Assembly: GCA_943913135.1 (NCBI GenBank)
Contig: CALTVE010000001.1
Coordinates: 248,001-312,000 of the forward strand
Direction of reading: 5' to 3'
Length of the DNA: 64,000 nt
DNA from: an uncultured Francisella sp.
GTDB lineage: Bacteria > Pseudomonadota > Gammaproteobacteria > Burkholderiales > Neisseriaceae
Shown here: piece by piece, positions 8,678 through 17,619 of the stretch
Layout: every line of letters starts with the position of its first letter
Position numbering within the stretch: the first letter of the stretch is position 1
Made by a program: the position numbers and the translations under genes
The notes under the pieces: model-generated
What the model saw: only the letters and a program-made list of their open reading frames with translations
The model's database searches: none
What the model was told of the DNA's origin: nothing

Positions 8678-9167
8678 ACAAGTTATTATCGCTTTAGGGG
8701 CTAACATAGGAGATACGGTTGCTACTTTAAAAGCTGTATTGAAAGATTTAGCAAAAGAGGAAGGTATTGAAGTAAAGAAAATTTCTTCCCTTTTTCGCAC
8801 CGCCCCCTGGGGCTATGCAGATCAACAAGATTTTACTAATGTGATTGCTGAACTTGTTACTGACTTACCGCCTTTGGTTCTCCTTGATCGTTTACAGGCT
8901 CTAGAAAAAAAATACCACCGTCAAAAATTGTTTAAAAACGGGCCGCGCACTTTAGATTTGGACATTATTACTTACGAAAAAGAAGAAGTGGAAACAGAGC
9001 AATTAACTGTGCCTCATCCCTGCGCAGAAGAAAGAGCTTTTGTTCTCTACCCTTTGATGGAAATTCTTCCGAATTTTATTTTTCCCAATGGGCATAAAGT
9101 AGCCGATTTAGTGTTGCAGGTGGATTCTTCCACTATTTTACAGCAAGAACCTTTTTCCTTAAATTGA
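8670..9167 (+). CDS. folK: 2-amino-4-hydroxy-6-hydroxymethyldihydropteridine pyrophosphokinase
   Basis: Transfers pyrophosphate from ATP to the pterin in folate synthesis. The 165-residue protein shows ALGANIGD, the loop LFRTAPWGYADQQDFTN, the ATP/metal motif GPRTLDLDII and the C-terminal VPHPCAEERAFVLYPL, all standard for HPPK. Its start lies within the pcnB end, and the kinase gene follows after six bases. Confidence 0.96.
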   Translation: MAKQVIIALGANIGDTVATLKAVLKDLAKEEGIEVKKISSLFRTAPWGYADQQDFTNVIAELVTDLPPLVLLDRLQALEKKYHRQKLFKNGPRTLDLDIITYEKEEVETEQLTVPHPCAEERAFVLYPLMEILPNFIFPNGHKVADLVLQVDSSTILQQEPFSLN

Positions 9168-9173
9168 ACTCAC

Positions 9174-9806
9174 ATGAAACAGCATTATTTAGTCGTAGAA
9201 GGATGTATTGGTACTGAAAAAACAGAATTGGCTGAAAAATTAGCTTTTTTCTTTGATGCCCTGTTTATTAAAGAAGATTATGGTGAAAATAGCTTTTTAT
9301 CCAACCAGCTAAAAAAACCTAAACAGCATGCTTTAGCGGGGCAATTACAATTTTTGCTCGACCATATTCGCCAAAGTCAAGAAATTAATGACCAACTAAA
9401 AAGCGTAGAAAAACCCATAATCAGTGATTTTCTGCTTGCTAAAGATCACTCTTTCGTCAGTGAAATCTTACCAGAAAACGAAGTTTTTCTTTATTGGCAA
9501 CTGCGTAGTCATCTTATAAAACAGGAGCCGATTCCAGATCTCGTCCTGTTTTTAGACCCCAGCTTAGAGAGTTTAGAACGGCATATGGGCAAACAAGAAA
9601 GTCAACGTAACGAGCGTTATTCTATGGCAGCGATAGAACGTTTTTATCAATCCTATCAGCGGTTTTTCTATTTATATGAAGATGCACCGGCCTTGATTGC
9701 TAATACAGATGAATTAGATTTTATTTACAATAAAGAACATTTTGATCTCTTGATACAAACCTTAACCCATTTGGAAGGCAAGAAAAACTATCTCACTTTG
9801 CAATAG
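9174..9806 (+). CDS. deoxynucleoside kinase-like protein with altered P-loop
   Basis: A 210-residue protein matching the deoxynucleoside (dGuo/dAdo) kinase family in length, fold pattern and position between folK and panB, where such a kinase is often found. The Walker A segment at residues 10-17 reads GCIGTEKT. Family members have glycine just before the lysine; here it is Glu15. The Glu/Asp-Arg-Ser-like segment is also drifted (SDFLLAKDHSF), while RNERYSMAAIERFYQSYQRFF still resembles the LID and following helix. It may be an inactive or altered-specificity homologue. Confidence 0.75.
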   Translation: MKQHYLVVEGCIGTEKTELAEKLAFFFDALFIKEDYGENSFLSNQLKKPKQHALAGQLQFLLDHIRQSQEINDQLKSVEKPIISDFLLAKDHSFVSEILPENEVFLYWQLRSHLIKQEPIPDLVLFLDPSLESLERHMGKQESQRNERYSMAAIERFYQSYQRFFYLYEDAPALIANTDELDFIYNKEHFDLLIQTLTHLEGKKNYLTLQ

Positions 9807-9814
9807 GGGGTGTT

Positions 9815-10612
9815 GTGCTTACGATTCCCGAATTAAGACTTAAAAAACAACAAAAGCAAAAAATTACCATGCTTACCTGCTACGATGCTACTTTTGCTGC
9901 TGTCATCGATGAAGCTGGTATCGATATAGTGTTGGTGGGTGATTCTTTAGGGATGACCATAGAGGGCCATGATTCGACAGTATCAGTAACTTTAGAAACC
10001 ATGTGCTATCACACGGCTATTGTAAAACGGAAAATAACCAATGCCTTGATTGTTGCTGATCTTCCCTTCGGCAGCTATGAAGAAAGTAGAGAAAAAGCCT
10101 ATCATTCTGCAGTTCAGCTTATGAAAGCAGGTGCCAATCTGGTAAAGCTGGAAGGAGGAGAAGCCTGTGCCCCTACCGTGACCTTTTTACAAAGACGCGG
10201 TATCCCCGTGTGCGGTCATATCGGCTTAACGCCCCAATCGGTTAATGTTTTAGGAGGCTACCAGGTACAAGGAAAAGGGGAAGAAAATGCTCGGCGTCTT
10301 CTTCAAGATGCCATTGCTTTAGATGAAGCAGGAGCTTGTTTAATCGTAATCGAATGTGTACCGCGTGATTTAAGCAAAAAAATTAGCGAAGCCATCAATA
10401 CACCTACCATTGGCATAGGCGCTGGGCCCGATACTGACGGCCAAGTTTTGGTCGTTTATGACTTATTAGGCCTTTATGCCAAAGATCATAAACCCGCTAA
10501 ATTCGTGCGCAATTTTTTGATGGGACAACAAAGCATTCAGAAAGCCATTTTAGCTTACAAACAGGCGGTAGAAGAAGGCTCTTTTCCTAATGATAACTAT
10601 TCTTTTCATTAG
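9815..10612 (+). CDS. panB: 3-methyl-2-oxobutanoate hydroxymethyltransferase
   Basis: First step of pantothenate synthesis: adds a hydroxymethyl group from methylene-THF to ketoisovalerate. The 265-residue TIM-barrel protein has MLTCYDATFA, VLVGDSLGMTIEGHDST, DLPFGSYE, VKLEGG and CGHIGLTPQS. The start is a GTG close behind a purine-rich AGGGGG. panC, which usually follows, is absent: the next gene is convergent ybiT. The short gap contains a 6-bp inverted repeat ATTATC/GATAAT (10613-10632) without a T-tract. Confidence 0.95.
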   Translation: MLTIPELRLKKQQKQKITMLTCYDATFAAVIDEAGIDIVLVGDSLGMTIEGHDSTVSVTLETMCYHTAIVKRKITNALIVADLPFGSYEESREKAYHSAVQLMKAGANLVKLEGGEACAPTVTFLQRRGIPVCGHIGLTPQSVNVLGGYQVQGKGEENARRLLQDAIALDEAGACLIVIECVPRDLSKKISEAINTPTIGIGAGPDTDGQVLVVYDLLGLYAKDHKPAKFVRNFLMGQQSIQKAILAYKQAVEEGSFPNDNYSFH

Positions 10613-10638
10613 ATTATCACCAGGTAGATAATGATAAG

Positions 10639-12264
10639 CTAAACCCTACCAGCGTGGACTAAATAGCTTTCGTAATCCCCTTGCCAATGGGTGAAGCCTC
10701 CTCGTCCATCTAGCTCTATAATTTCAGTGGCTAAAGAATTAACAAACTGGCGGTCGTGCGATACGAAGATCAAGGTTCCTGGATATTCTTCTAAAGCCAT
10801 ATTTAAGCTTTCTATAGTTTCCATGTCCATATGATTAGTCGCCTCGTCCAGCAACAATACATTAGGGCGTAAAAGGATCAACTTACCGTATAGCATCCGC
10901 CCTTTTTCACCTCCAGAGAGCACATGGGTCTTTTTACTTGTTTCATCACCTCGAAATAAGAGTCGTCCTAAGGTTCCACGAATCACTTGTTCATCATCGC
11001 CACTCTGACCCCATTCTCTCATCCACGACATCAAATCTAAGTCACCTTTGAATTCGTTTTCATGGCCCTGAGGGTAATAACCAATTTCTGCCTTTTCTGC
11101 CCATTTAATTTTGCCTTGATCGGGGCTGGCATCCGCTAAAGTAGGATCATAAGCATGAGCAAGTAGTTTGAGCAAAGTGCTTTTCCCGGTACCATTAGGA
11201 CCAATAATCGCCAAGCGTGCCCCTGCTTCAAGTTTAAAAGATAGATTAGAAAACAGAGGGTAATCATAGGACTTAGCTAAATTATCTACTTCTACTGCTA
11301 GATGATGCAGTTTCTTTTTATCTTCATAAGTAAATTTAATATAGGGGCTTTTACGACTTGTCGGGCGCACTTCTACCATTTGTTCTTTAATTTTTTCTGC
11401 TTTTTTCAACCGTGAAGTTGCTTGACGTGATTTTGATTTATTAGCAGAAAAACGAGCAACGAATGCTTGCAGCATCTGCAATTGCTCTTTAGCTTTAGCA
11501 TTATCACGCAGCAAGCGTTCCTGCGCCTGCATTGAAGCCAACATATAATCATCGTAATTGCCACGGTATAACCTTACTTCACCATAATCAACGTCAGCCA
11601 TGTAAGTACACACTGAATTTAAAAAATGACGATCATGCGAAATGATAATCATGGTCGATTGATAGGTGTTTAAGATATCTTCTAACCAGCGGATGGTGTC
11701 AATATCTAAGTTATTAGTAGGTTCGTCTAAAAGCAAGATATCTGGGTTAGAAAATAAGGCTTGAGCCAATAAAACTCTTAGTTTCAAGCCGGGGGGAATC
11801 GTTGCCATGGGGCTACGAAACAATCCGCTTGAGACCCCTACCCCAGTGAGTAATGCTTCAGCACGTGCTTCTGAAGTATAACCGCCATATTGGGCATATT
11901 TTTCTTCTAGTTCCGCTGCTTTCATATAGTCGGCTTCGCTGGCCTCCGGATCCATATAAATGGCATCTCTCTCTTGCATGACGGCCCACATTTCTTCATG
12001 ACCTTGCAAGACGACATCTAAGATGATTTGATCTTCGTAAGCGAATTGATCTTGGCGTAATTTACCCAAGCGCAAATCCGGATTATGCGTCACTTCCCCA
12101 GAAGTAGGTTCAATTTCACCCCCGAGAATCTTCATAAAAGTTGATTTACCAGCGCCATTGGCTCCAATCAGTCCATAACGTTCACCGCCACCAAAAGTAA
12201 CGTTCACATTTTCAAAAAGCGGCTTTTCGCCATATTGCATAGTGATTTTATTCGTAGTTAACAA
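10639..12264 (-). CDS. ybiT: ABC-F family ATPase, YbiT type
   Basis: A cytoplasmic ribosome-associated ABC-F protein of 541 residues with two ATPase domains and no membrane part. The first domain has Walker A GANGAGKST (34-42) and DEPTNNLD; the linker holds FSANKSKSRQATSR; the second has GPNGTGKST and the signature LSGGEKGR. Overall similarity to E. coli YbiT is strong along the length. The second Walker B reads DEATNHMD instead of the usual DEPTNHLD. The start is a TTG with GAGG about eight bases upstream, giving the N-terminus expected for YbiT. Confidence 0.92.
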   Translation of the reverse strand: MLTTNKITMQYGEKPLFENVNVTFGGGERYGLIGANGAGKSTFMKILGGEIEPTSGEVTHNPDLRLGKLRQDQFAYEDQIILDVVLQGHEEMWAVMQERDAIYMDPEASEADYMKAAELEEKYAQYGGYTSEARAEALLTGVGVSSGLFRSPMATIPPGLKLRVLLAQALFSNPDILLLDEPTNNLDIDTIRWLEDILNTYQSTMIIISHDRHFLNSVCTYMADVDYGEVRLYRGNYDDYMLASMQAQERLLRDNAKAKEQLQMLQAFVARFSANKSKSRQATSRLKKAEKIKEQMVEVRPTSRKSPYIKFTYEDKKKLHHLAVEVDNLAKSYDYPLFSNLSFKLEAGARLAIIGPNGTGKSTLLKLLAHAYDPTLADASPDQGKIKWAEKAEIGYYPQGHENEFKGDLDLMSWMREWGQSGDDEQVIRGTLGRLLFRGDETSKKTHVLSGGEKGRMLYGKLILLRPNVLLLDEATNHMDMETIESLNMALEEYPGTLIFVSHDRQFVNSLATEIIELDGRGGFTHWQGDYESYLVHAGRV

Positions 12265-12286
12265 CTTGACTACCTCAGATCGTTAA

Positions 12287-12802
12287 TTATTCACGTAAAT
12301 GAATGTAGGAAATATGAAGAGAAGAAAGTAGCACCAGCAAGATGAGGGTGCCGAAAAATACGTCAAACCCAGAGAGCCAATAAACAATTAACATCATAGC
12401 TGCCAGAGAGATGGCCAGAGCAGAAATTAACTGTACTCCTTTTTGAAAAGGTCCTTCAGGCATCAAACCCGCCCACCAATTTTGTAAGATAAATAGATAG
12501 ATTAAATATAAAAGTATAATACTTTGTGCCCAGGCACCATTAAAAGAACCTGCAAACAATAAGAAAACAACCCCTACAGTTTGCGCACATAAGGCATCTA
12601 TTATCTCGGTATTACGAACGAGAACATGCATGGTTTTTTGTTCAGTCTCTCTCATTAATACCCAACCAGAAACAAAAAGCAGTGCCCCAAAAATACGTAG
12701 GCTTCCTGTAGTATAGTCACCTTCCCTGGCAAGGCTTAGAGTAGCTATTAAAGATAAAATACCTGCAATCGCCGCCAGATAGCGTCGAGTTGGTTTGTTC
12801 AT
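12287..12802 (-). CDS. integral membrane protein of unknown function
   Basis: A 171-residue protein I do not recognise, with about five hydrophobic segments (near residues 8-24, 35-50, 75-110 as a pair, 122-142 and 148-165) and few charged residues between. The start is ATG with AAGGAA upstream. It lies 22 bases ahead of ybiT on the same strand, so the two may be cotranscribed. No functional motif is visible. Confidence 0.7.
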   Translation of the reverse strand: MNKPTRRYLAAIAGILSLIATLSLAREGDYTTGSLRIFGALLFVSGWVLMRETEQKTMHVLVRNTEIIDALCAQTVGVVFLLFAGSFNGAWAQSIILLYLIYLFILQNWWAGLMPEGPFQKGVQLISALAISLAAMMLIVYWLSGFDVFFGTLILLVLLSSLHISYIHLRE

Positions 12803-12886
12803 CGCTGTGTTCCTTTAGAATACGCCTGAGGTTTTAGACCTATCTATTATACCGGATAGAAGGTAAAAATGACCAAAGACGCTTTC

Positions 12887-12915
12887 TTTACAAACAAAGG
12901 ACAGACTACTACAAT
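12887..12915 (+). promoter_or_regulatory. sigma-70 promoter for dapA-bamC
   Basis: -35 TTTACA, 17-base spacer, -10 TACAAT. The -10 ends 38 bases before the dapA ATG. Spacing is ideal and each hexamer has one mismatch to consensus. Confidence 0.65.
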
Positions 12916-12953
12916 CCTAGGCTGCCCGCGTGGGCGATCGAAAAGGTAAAATT

Positions 12954-13832
12954 ATGTTAACCGGCAGTTTGGTGGCTCTGATAACACCGATGAAAACCGA
13001 TGGCAGCATCGATTACCAAACCTTAGGAAATTTAATTGAATGGCACATTGAAGAAAAAACCGATGCCCTAGTCATTGCTGGAACCACTGGGGAAAGCGCT
13101 ACTTTATCGTTCCAAGAACATATTGAAATTATACAATTTTCCGTAAAAAAAAGTGCTAAACGCTTGCCGATCATCGCTGGCGTGGGGGCCAATAATACCA
13201 AAGAAGCAATCCTTTTAAGTCAGCACGCTCAAGAAGCAGGTGCTGATTATGGGTTATCCGTCGCGCCTTATTACAATCGTCCTTCTCAAGAAGGGTTATA
13301 TCAGCACTTTAAAACGATCAGTGAGGAAACTGCTTTACCTCTTATTTTGTATAATGTCCCCAAACGCACCGGTTCAGATATAAGCAATGACACCCTGATT
13401 CGTCTTGCTCAACTCCCCGGCATTGTGGGTTATAAGGATGCCACCGGTGATTTAGCCCGTGCCTTAGAACTGTTTAGTAAAATTGGCGACAACTTTCTAT
13501 TTTATTCTGGCGATGATCCCACTTCCATGGCTTATTTATTAAGTGGAGGCCATGGCGTAATCAGTGTGTGTGCTAATATTACACCTCACCTTTTTGCTAA
13601 CTTCTGCCATGCGGCAATCGATAAGGATTTTGCTTACACTAAGAAATTGAACGATCAACTACTGGGTCTATACCCTTATCTTTTCTATGAACCTTCACCC
13701 AGTGTCATCAAATGGCTACTTTATAAAATGAACCGCATTCTTTTTGATACCCTGCGCCTACCGATTATGCCTTTATCTAAAGAAGGTCAGGCGGTGGTAG
13801 AAAAAGCACTTGCCTCTTACCAATTGTTTTAA
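12954..13832 (+). CDS. dapA: 4-hydroxy-tetrahydrodipicolinate synthase
   Basis: Condenses aspartate semialdehyde and pyruvate, the first committed step to diaminopimelate and lysine. The 292-residue length equals E. coli DapA when the ATG at 12954 is used (AAAGG upstream); an in-frame GTG at 12930 would add eight residues without family support. Catalytic residues are visible: Tyr133 in ILYNVP, the Schiff-base Lys161 in GYKDATGD, and GTTGES. bamC follows after 18 bases, as in E. coli. Confidence 0.97.
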   Translation: MLTGSLVALITPMKTDGSIDYQTLGNLIEWHIEEKTDALVIAGTTGESATLSFQEHIEIIQFSVKKSAKRLPIIAGVGANNTKEAILLSQHAQEAGADYGLSVAPYYNRPSQEGLYQHFKTISEETALPLILYNVPKRTGSDISNDTLIRLAQLPGIVGYKDATGDLARALELFSKIGDNFLFYSGDDPTSMAYLLSGGHGVISVCANITPHLFANFCHAAIDKDFAYTKKLNDQLLGLYPYLFYEPSPSVIKWLLYKMNRILFDTLRLPIMPLSKEGQAVVEKALASYQLF

Positions 13833-13850
13833 TCTTTAAAGGATTTTATT

Positions 13851-14945
13851 ATGCGATTTCCATCGATCCCTTTTTATTTGACGAGCTTAAACCTAGTATT
13901 ACTGGCTGCTTGTGCGACGGATCAACAGCAAGCACTTGATTATGAAACCCCAGGAGTAAAAAGTACTGCGGATCGCCTGGTTATCCCGCCTGATATTACC
14001 GGTATTAGTGCTCAAGATAAATACACGTTGCCCAAAGGCGCAGTGCGAGCGACACAATATGAAAAAAGTAAACATAATGATGCGGGTGAAATATTACCGA
14101 CCTTTAAAAAAGCTCACATCGAACGGGCTGGCAATCAACGCTGGTTGGTCATCGAGGACGCCACCCCTGATCAAATATGGTCTAATTTGCGTGAATTTTG
14201 GGAAAATTCGGGTTTTATCATTAAAAAAGAAGATAAAGGCACAGGAATTATGGAAACCGAATGGGCACAAAATCAAGCAAGCATTCCGAGCGACCCTATC
14301 CGTAATTTTATTACCCGGATTGGCTTAGGTTCTGCTTATTCTTCAGCCTACCGTGATAAATTCACAATTCGGGTTGAAAGAACAGGTCAAGGAGGCAGTA
14401 TTGTATCTTTCACCAATCAGCGTAGGGAAGAAATCTATTTGGATCGTGACCACACCCGAACCAAATGGGTATCTCGCCCTCGAGATATCAACTTAGAAGC
14501 ACAATTCTTAGGTCGTTATCTGTTAGCTTTAGGCTATGATAAAAATCAAATAGAGCAAGAGCTCACTCTAAATCCGAAAAACCTACTGGCCAGTGAAAAA
14601 GAAGGTATTCTTTACTTACAAGGCGCGCATAACCGAAATATCTACCGCCTAGGGCTGGCTTTAGAACGTGTGGGTTTAACGATTTTGGGCAAAAAAGACG
14701 AAAATACCTTTATCGTCTCCCCTGCTTTAGACACAGCAAATAATCCTAAAAATTCTGATTTTTTTTCTCGCATTTTTAAAAAGGAATCAACTAAGGAAAA
14801 GATAGATTCAGCACAGCGAGAAAAAATTTATGTAATCATTAGCCGTATAGATAATGGCGATAAAGTCGTGATCAAAGGAGTAAATGGGGAACGCTACCCG
14901 CAACAAGATAGGATTATTCACGAGCTTTATTTACAATTGCGCTAG
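13851..14945 (+). CDS. bamC: outer membrane protein assembly factor BamC
   Basis: Lipoprotein of the BAM complex that inserts beta-barrels into the outer membrane. The 364-residue protein has a signal ending in lipobox LAAC (Cys21), then a proline-containing unstructured stretch (TADRLVIPPDITG), matching the BamC N-terminal segment that contacts BamD, and two later helix-grip domains separated near residue 245. Assignment rests on this layout and the dapA linkage. A hairpin terminator stands just after the stop. Confidence 0.85.
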   Translation: MRFPSIPFYLTSLNLVLLAACATDQQQALDYETPGVKSTADRLVIPPDITGISAQDKYTLPKGAVRATQYEKSKHNDAGEILPTFKKAHIERAGNQRWLVIEDATPDQIWSNLREFWENSGFIIKKEDKGTGIMETEWAQNQASIPSDPIRNFITRIGLGSAYSSAYRDKFTIRVERTGQGGSIVSFTNQRREEIYLDRDHTRTKWVSRPRDINLEAQFLGRYLLALGYDKNQIEQELTLNPKNLLASEKEGILYLQGAHNRNIYRLGLALERVGLTILGKKDENTFIVSPALDTANNPKNSDFFSRIFKKESTKEKIDSAQREKIYVIISRIDNGDKVVIKGVNGERYPQQDRIIHELYLQLR

Positions 14946-14955
14946 CGCTGAATGA

Positions 14956-14990
14956 GCAAAAAGAAGTACACTTAAGGCTTCTTTTTGCTT
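14956..14990 (+). terminator. terminator after dapA-bamC
   Basis: An 11-bp perfect stem GCAAAAAGAAG/CTTCTTTTTGC with an 11-base loop, followed by TTCTT. It begins 11 bases after the bamC stop. The A/T-rich stem could work in either direction. Confidence 0.6.
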
Positions 14991-15083
14991 CTTAATCTAA
15001 TGTTGTAATGCGTTTTTAGGAATCACGGCGCGATATTGGATAAATATTAATTGCCTTAACCGATCTAAAGCAAAAGAATTTTT

Positions 15084-15686
15084 ATGGGTTTTCCTTTTAA
15101 AGAGCTAGTATTGGCTAGCCATAATCAACATAAAATTAAAGAATTCCGCACTATCTTTGCGCCATTAAACCTGAAAATCACAGCGCAAAGTGATTTAGAA
15201 GTAAACGCGGCACCAGAACCTTATTCTACTTTTTTAGAAAATGCTTTAACCAAAGCACGTCACGCCAGTAAAATCACTCAAAAAGCAGCTTTGGCTGATG
15301 ATTCAGGCATTTGCGCGCTCGCCTTAGAAGGCGCACCCGGCGTTCAGTCAGCTCGCTTTGCCGGAGATAACGCCCGTGATTCAGATAACCGACGACAGCT
15401 TGCTACCTTACTGGCGGATAAAGAAGATAAAAGCGTTTTTTATTATTGTATACTGGTTTTAATACGCCACCCTGAAGATCCTACTCCATTGATTGCCGAA
15501 GGTAGGCTTTATGGCCAATGGCTTATGGAAGGGCGTGGAGAAAACGGTTTTGGCTATGATCCCAACTTTTATTTACCAGAAAGAAAAAAAACGGTCGCTG
15601 AATTAAGCCTGGCTGAAAAAAATCAAATAAGTCATCGGGCAAAAGCTGTAGAGAAACTATTAGCTTTATTAACAAAGCTATCATGA
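15084..15686 (+). CDS. rdgB: XTP/dITP pyrophosphatase, RdgB/HAM1 family
   Basis: Hydrolyses non-canonical purine triphosphates (XTP, dITP) to keep them out of nucleic acids. The 200-residue protein carries the family motifs LASHNQHKIKEF near the N-terminus, ADDSGICALALEGAPGVQSAR, GFGYDPNFYLPE and SHRAKAVEKL. The stop overlaps hemW by four bases; the rdgB-hemW pair is conserved in Gammaproteobacteria. Confidence 0.97.
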   Translation: MGFPFKELVLASHNQHKIKEFRTIFAPLNLKITAQSDLEVNAAPEPYSTFLENALTKARHASKITQKAALADDSGICALALEGAPGVQSARFAGDNARDSDNRRQLATLLADKEDKSVFYYCILVLIRHPEDPTPLIAEGRLYGQWLMEGRGENGFGYDPNFYLPERKKTVAELSLAEKNQISHRAKAVEKLLALLTKLS

Positions 15687-16882
15687 AAATCATCTCCATT
15701 GCCTCTGAAAAATCTTTAAGTAAAGCTCCTCTTCTTCTACCGCCCTCTTTAAGCGTATATATCCATTTCCCTTGGTGTGTAAAAAAATGTCCTTATTGCG
15801 ACTTTAATTCCCATGCGTTACCCAACAGAACTCTAAATAAAGAATTAGAAACCACCTATTTAGATACCTTGGCGCTCGATTTACAAACCCAGCTGCCGCT
15901 TGTTTGGGGAAGGCCCATACACAGTGTTTATATTGGAGGGGGCACACCGAGCTTACTCTCTGCAAGAGGGATGGATAAACTCTTAAATACGCTCTATACC
16001 TTATTACCTCTTGATTCAAAAGCAGAGATAACGGTCGAAGTTAATCCAGGGACCATTTTAGAAAAGCACTTTATCGCCTATAAAGAGGCGGGCATTAATC
16101 GCTTATCAATAGGGGTTCAAAGTTTAAACGAGAGTGCGTTGCAACGCCTGGGCCGAATACATACTCAAGAAGAAGCTTTACATACCCTTGCTTGGGCGCA
16201 AAAACATTTTTCCCGTGTTAATGCAGATTTAATGTATTCGTTATCTTTACAGACCCTTCAAGAAGCAGAAGAGGATGTTACCCATCTTATCCACACCGGA
16301 GTGAATCATATTTCTGCCTATGAATTAACATTAGAACCCCACACCCCTTTTTATCACACGCCCCCTCCTTTACCGTCTGAAAAAACCAGCGAAGCCATAG
16401 AAAATGTCGTTCGTCAAAAATTAGAAGATGCTGGCTTTCAGCGTTATGAAGTGTCTGCCTACAGTCAACCTGGTCAACAATCCCTGCATAATCTCAACTA
16501 TTGGTTGTTTGGCGACTATATGGGTTTAGGCGCAGGGGCTCATGGTAAAATTACCTTTGGAGAAACTATTCAGCGCACCTGCCATCTCAAAGGACCTATG
16601 GCCTATCAAAAAAGTGTACTGAAAAGAAATTTTTTACCGCTCTTTCAAAAAGAAATTTCTAAAGAAGACAGGCGCGGTGAATTTATGATGAATGCCTTGC
16701 GCCTGGTTCAAGGGTTTGATTTAAGGCTTTATGAAGAGCGTACCGGTCTTAGCCGAACCAGTCTCAGCGCCTCCTTAAAACAGGCCATCAACCAAAGATT
16801 AATCACCTTAAATTCAACCTATATTACCCCCACTTCACTGGGGCTCCGTTACCTCAACGACCTCATAGCCCTGTTTTTATAG
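15683..16882 (+). CDS. hemW: radical SAM heme chaperone HemW
   Basis: Heme-binding radical SAM protein related to HemN, thought to deliver heme to respiratory enzymes. The 399-residue protein has the cluster motif CVKKCPYC (Cys32, Cys36, Cys39) followed by DF, typical of HemW; IGGGTPSLL, EVNPGT and RLSIGVQS follow. HemN's N-terminal extension and second SAM-site motifs are absent, which favours chaperone over oxidase. The start overlaps rdgB. Confidence 0.93.
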   Translation: MKIISIASEKSLSKAPLLLPPSLSVYIHFPWCVKKCPYCDFNSHALPNRTLNKELETTYLDTLALDLQTQLPLVWGRPIHSVYIGGGTPSLLSARGMDKLLNTLYTLLPLDSKAEITVEVNPGTILEKHFIAYKEAGINRLSIGVQSLNESALQRLGRIHTQEEALHTLAWAQKHFSRVNADLMYSLSLQTLQEAEEDVTHLIHTGVNHISAYELTLEPHTPFYHTPPPLPSEKTSEAIENVVRQKLEDAGFQRYEVSAYSQPGQQSLHNLNYWLFGDYMGLGAGAHGKITFGETIQRTCHLKGPMAYQKSVLKRNFLPLFQKEISKEDRRGEFMMNALRLVQGFDLRLYEERTGLSRTSLSASLKQAINQRLITLNSTYITPTSLGLRYLNDLIALFL

Positions 16883-16962
16883 CTATTCTTTGAGAGATTC
16901 AGGATTATCTGATGGCCCCAGCTGCCGATTATCCCTTATTTCCTACCTTTTAGGTTGGGTTA

Positions 16963-16992
16963 TTGACGCCCAAGATAGAGGCATCTTATAGT
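16963..16992 (+). promoter_or_regulatory. sigma-70 promoter for the type IV pilin gene
   Basis: -35 TTGACG, 18-base spacer, -10 TATAGT, ending 64 bases before the pilin ATG. Each hexamer has one mismatch. Many pilA genes use sigma-54 instead, but I could not place a correctly spaced GG/GC element here. Confidence 0.5.
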
Positions 16993-17056
16993 TCAACCAG
17001 GCTCCTTAATTGAGCCACAACAAGCGCGTCCTGTATTTTTAACTGGAGAGTATTTT

Positions 17057-17551
17057 ATGAAAGTGCTACAAAAAGGTTTTACCCTTATTGAGTTAATGAT
17101 CGTTTTGGCGATTATCGGTATTTTTGCAGCGATGGCTATTCCCCGCTACCAAGACTATATTGCAAGAACCCAGGTAGGTGAAGGGATAAATTTGGCAGAT
17201 GCTTCTAAAACTGACATTGCTACTAACTTACAAAACGGTACTTGTACCGACCCCAATGCAAGCGACGAGGAGCGTCCTAACAAAGTATGGGGTCGCTATG
17301 TTTCTTTGCAAGTAGGCGGTGAATCTAATGGAGCAGAAGAAGAAAGCGCACCTACGGGTTGTACTGTAACCTTAACCTACGGTAAAGGAATTCAGGAAGG
17401 TAAAGTAGCAGGCCAAATCAATGGTAAGAGTATAGTATTAGATTATCTAGTGAACGGTTCTTACAAAATTAAGACTTCAGAAGTACTTGCTAAATACTTA
17501 CCTAAATCCTTTGAAGCACCTAAAAACGATGATAATGGTGATGGAAAATAA
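17057..17551 (+). CDS. pilA: type IV pilin (PilA/PilE-like)
   Basis: Major pilin-type subunit for surface pili used in twitching, adhesion or DNA uptake. The 164-residue precursor has a class III leader with cleavage between Gly7 and Phe8, mature N-terminus FTLIELMIV, Glu at mature position 5 and the hydrophobic helix running to about residue 28. Cys63 and Cys102 could form a disulfide. The C-terminus is acidic (DDNGDG). No other pil gene is nearby, so it is a lone cistron ending in a good terminator. A minor-pilin role cannot be excluded. Confidence 0.88.
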   Translation: MKVLQKGFTLIELMIVLAIIGIFAAMAIPRYQDYIARTQVGEGINLADASKTDIATNLQNGTCTDPNASDEERPNKVWGRYVSLQVGGESNGAEEESAPTGCTVTLTYGKGIQEGKVAGQINGKSIVLDYLVNGSYKIKTSEVLAKYLPKSFEAPKNDDNGDGK

Positions 17552-17580
17552 TATCTAATTGATTATTTCGTTTCACTAAA

Positions 17581-17612
17581 AGCAACGCCGATTTAGCGCG
17601 TTGCTTTTTTTT
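17581..17612 (+). terminator. terminator after the pilin gene
   Basis: Perfect 8-bp stem AGCAACGC/GCGTTGCT with a 9-base loop, followed by an uninterrupted T-tract. It sits between the convergent pilin and rnr genes. Confidence 0.85.
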
Positions 17613-17619
17613 AAGGTTA

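Noticed and set aside
12840..12876. Minus-strand TATAAT for the membrane protein before ybiT
   Set aside because: A perfect -10 (12846-12851) exists but the best -35 match is poor and badly spaced, so I did not list it as a promoter.
16910..16930. Sigma-54 promoter for the pilin gene
   Set aside because: TGGCCCCAGCTGCC resembles -24/-12 elements, but the GG and GC pairs are two bases too close.
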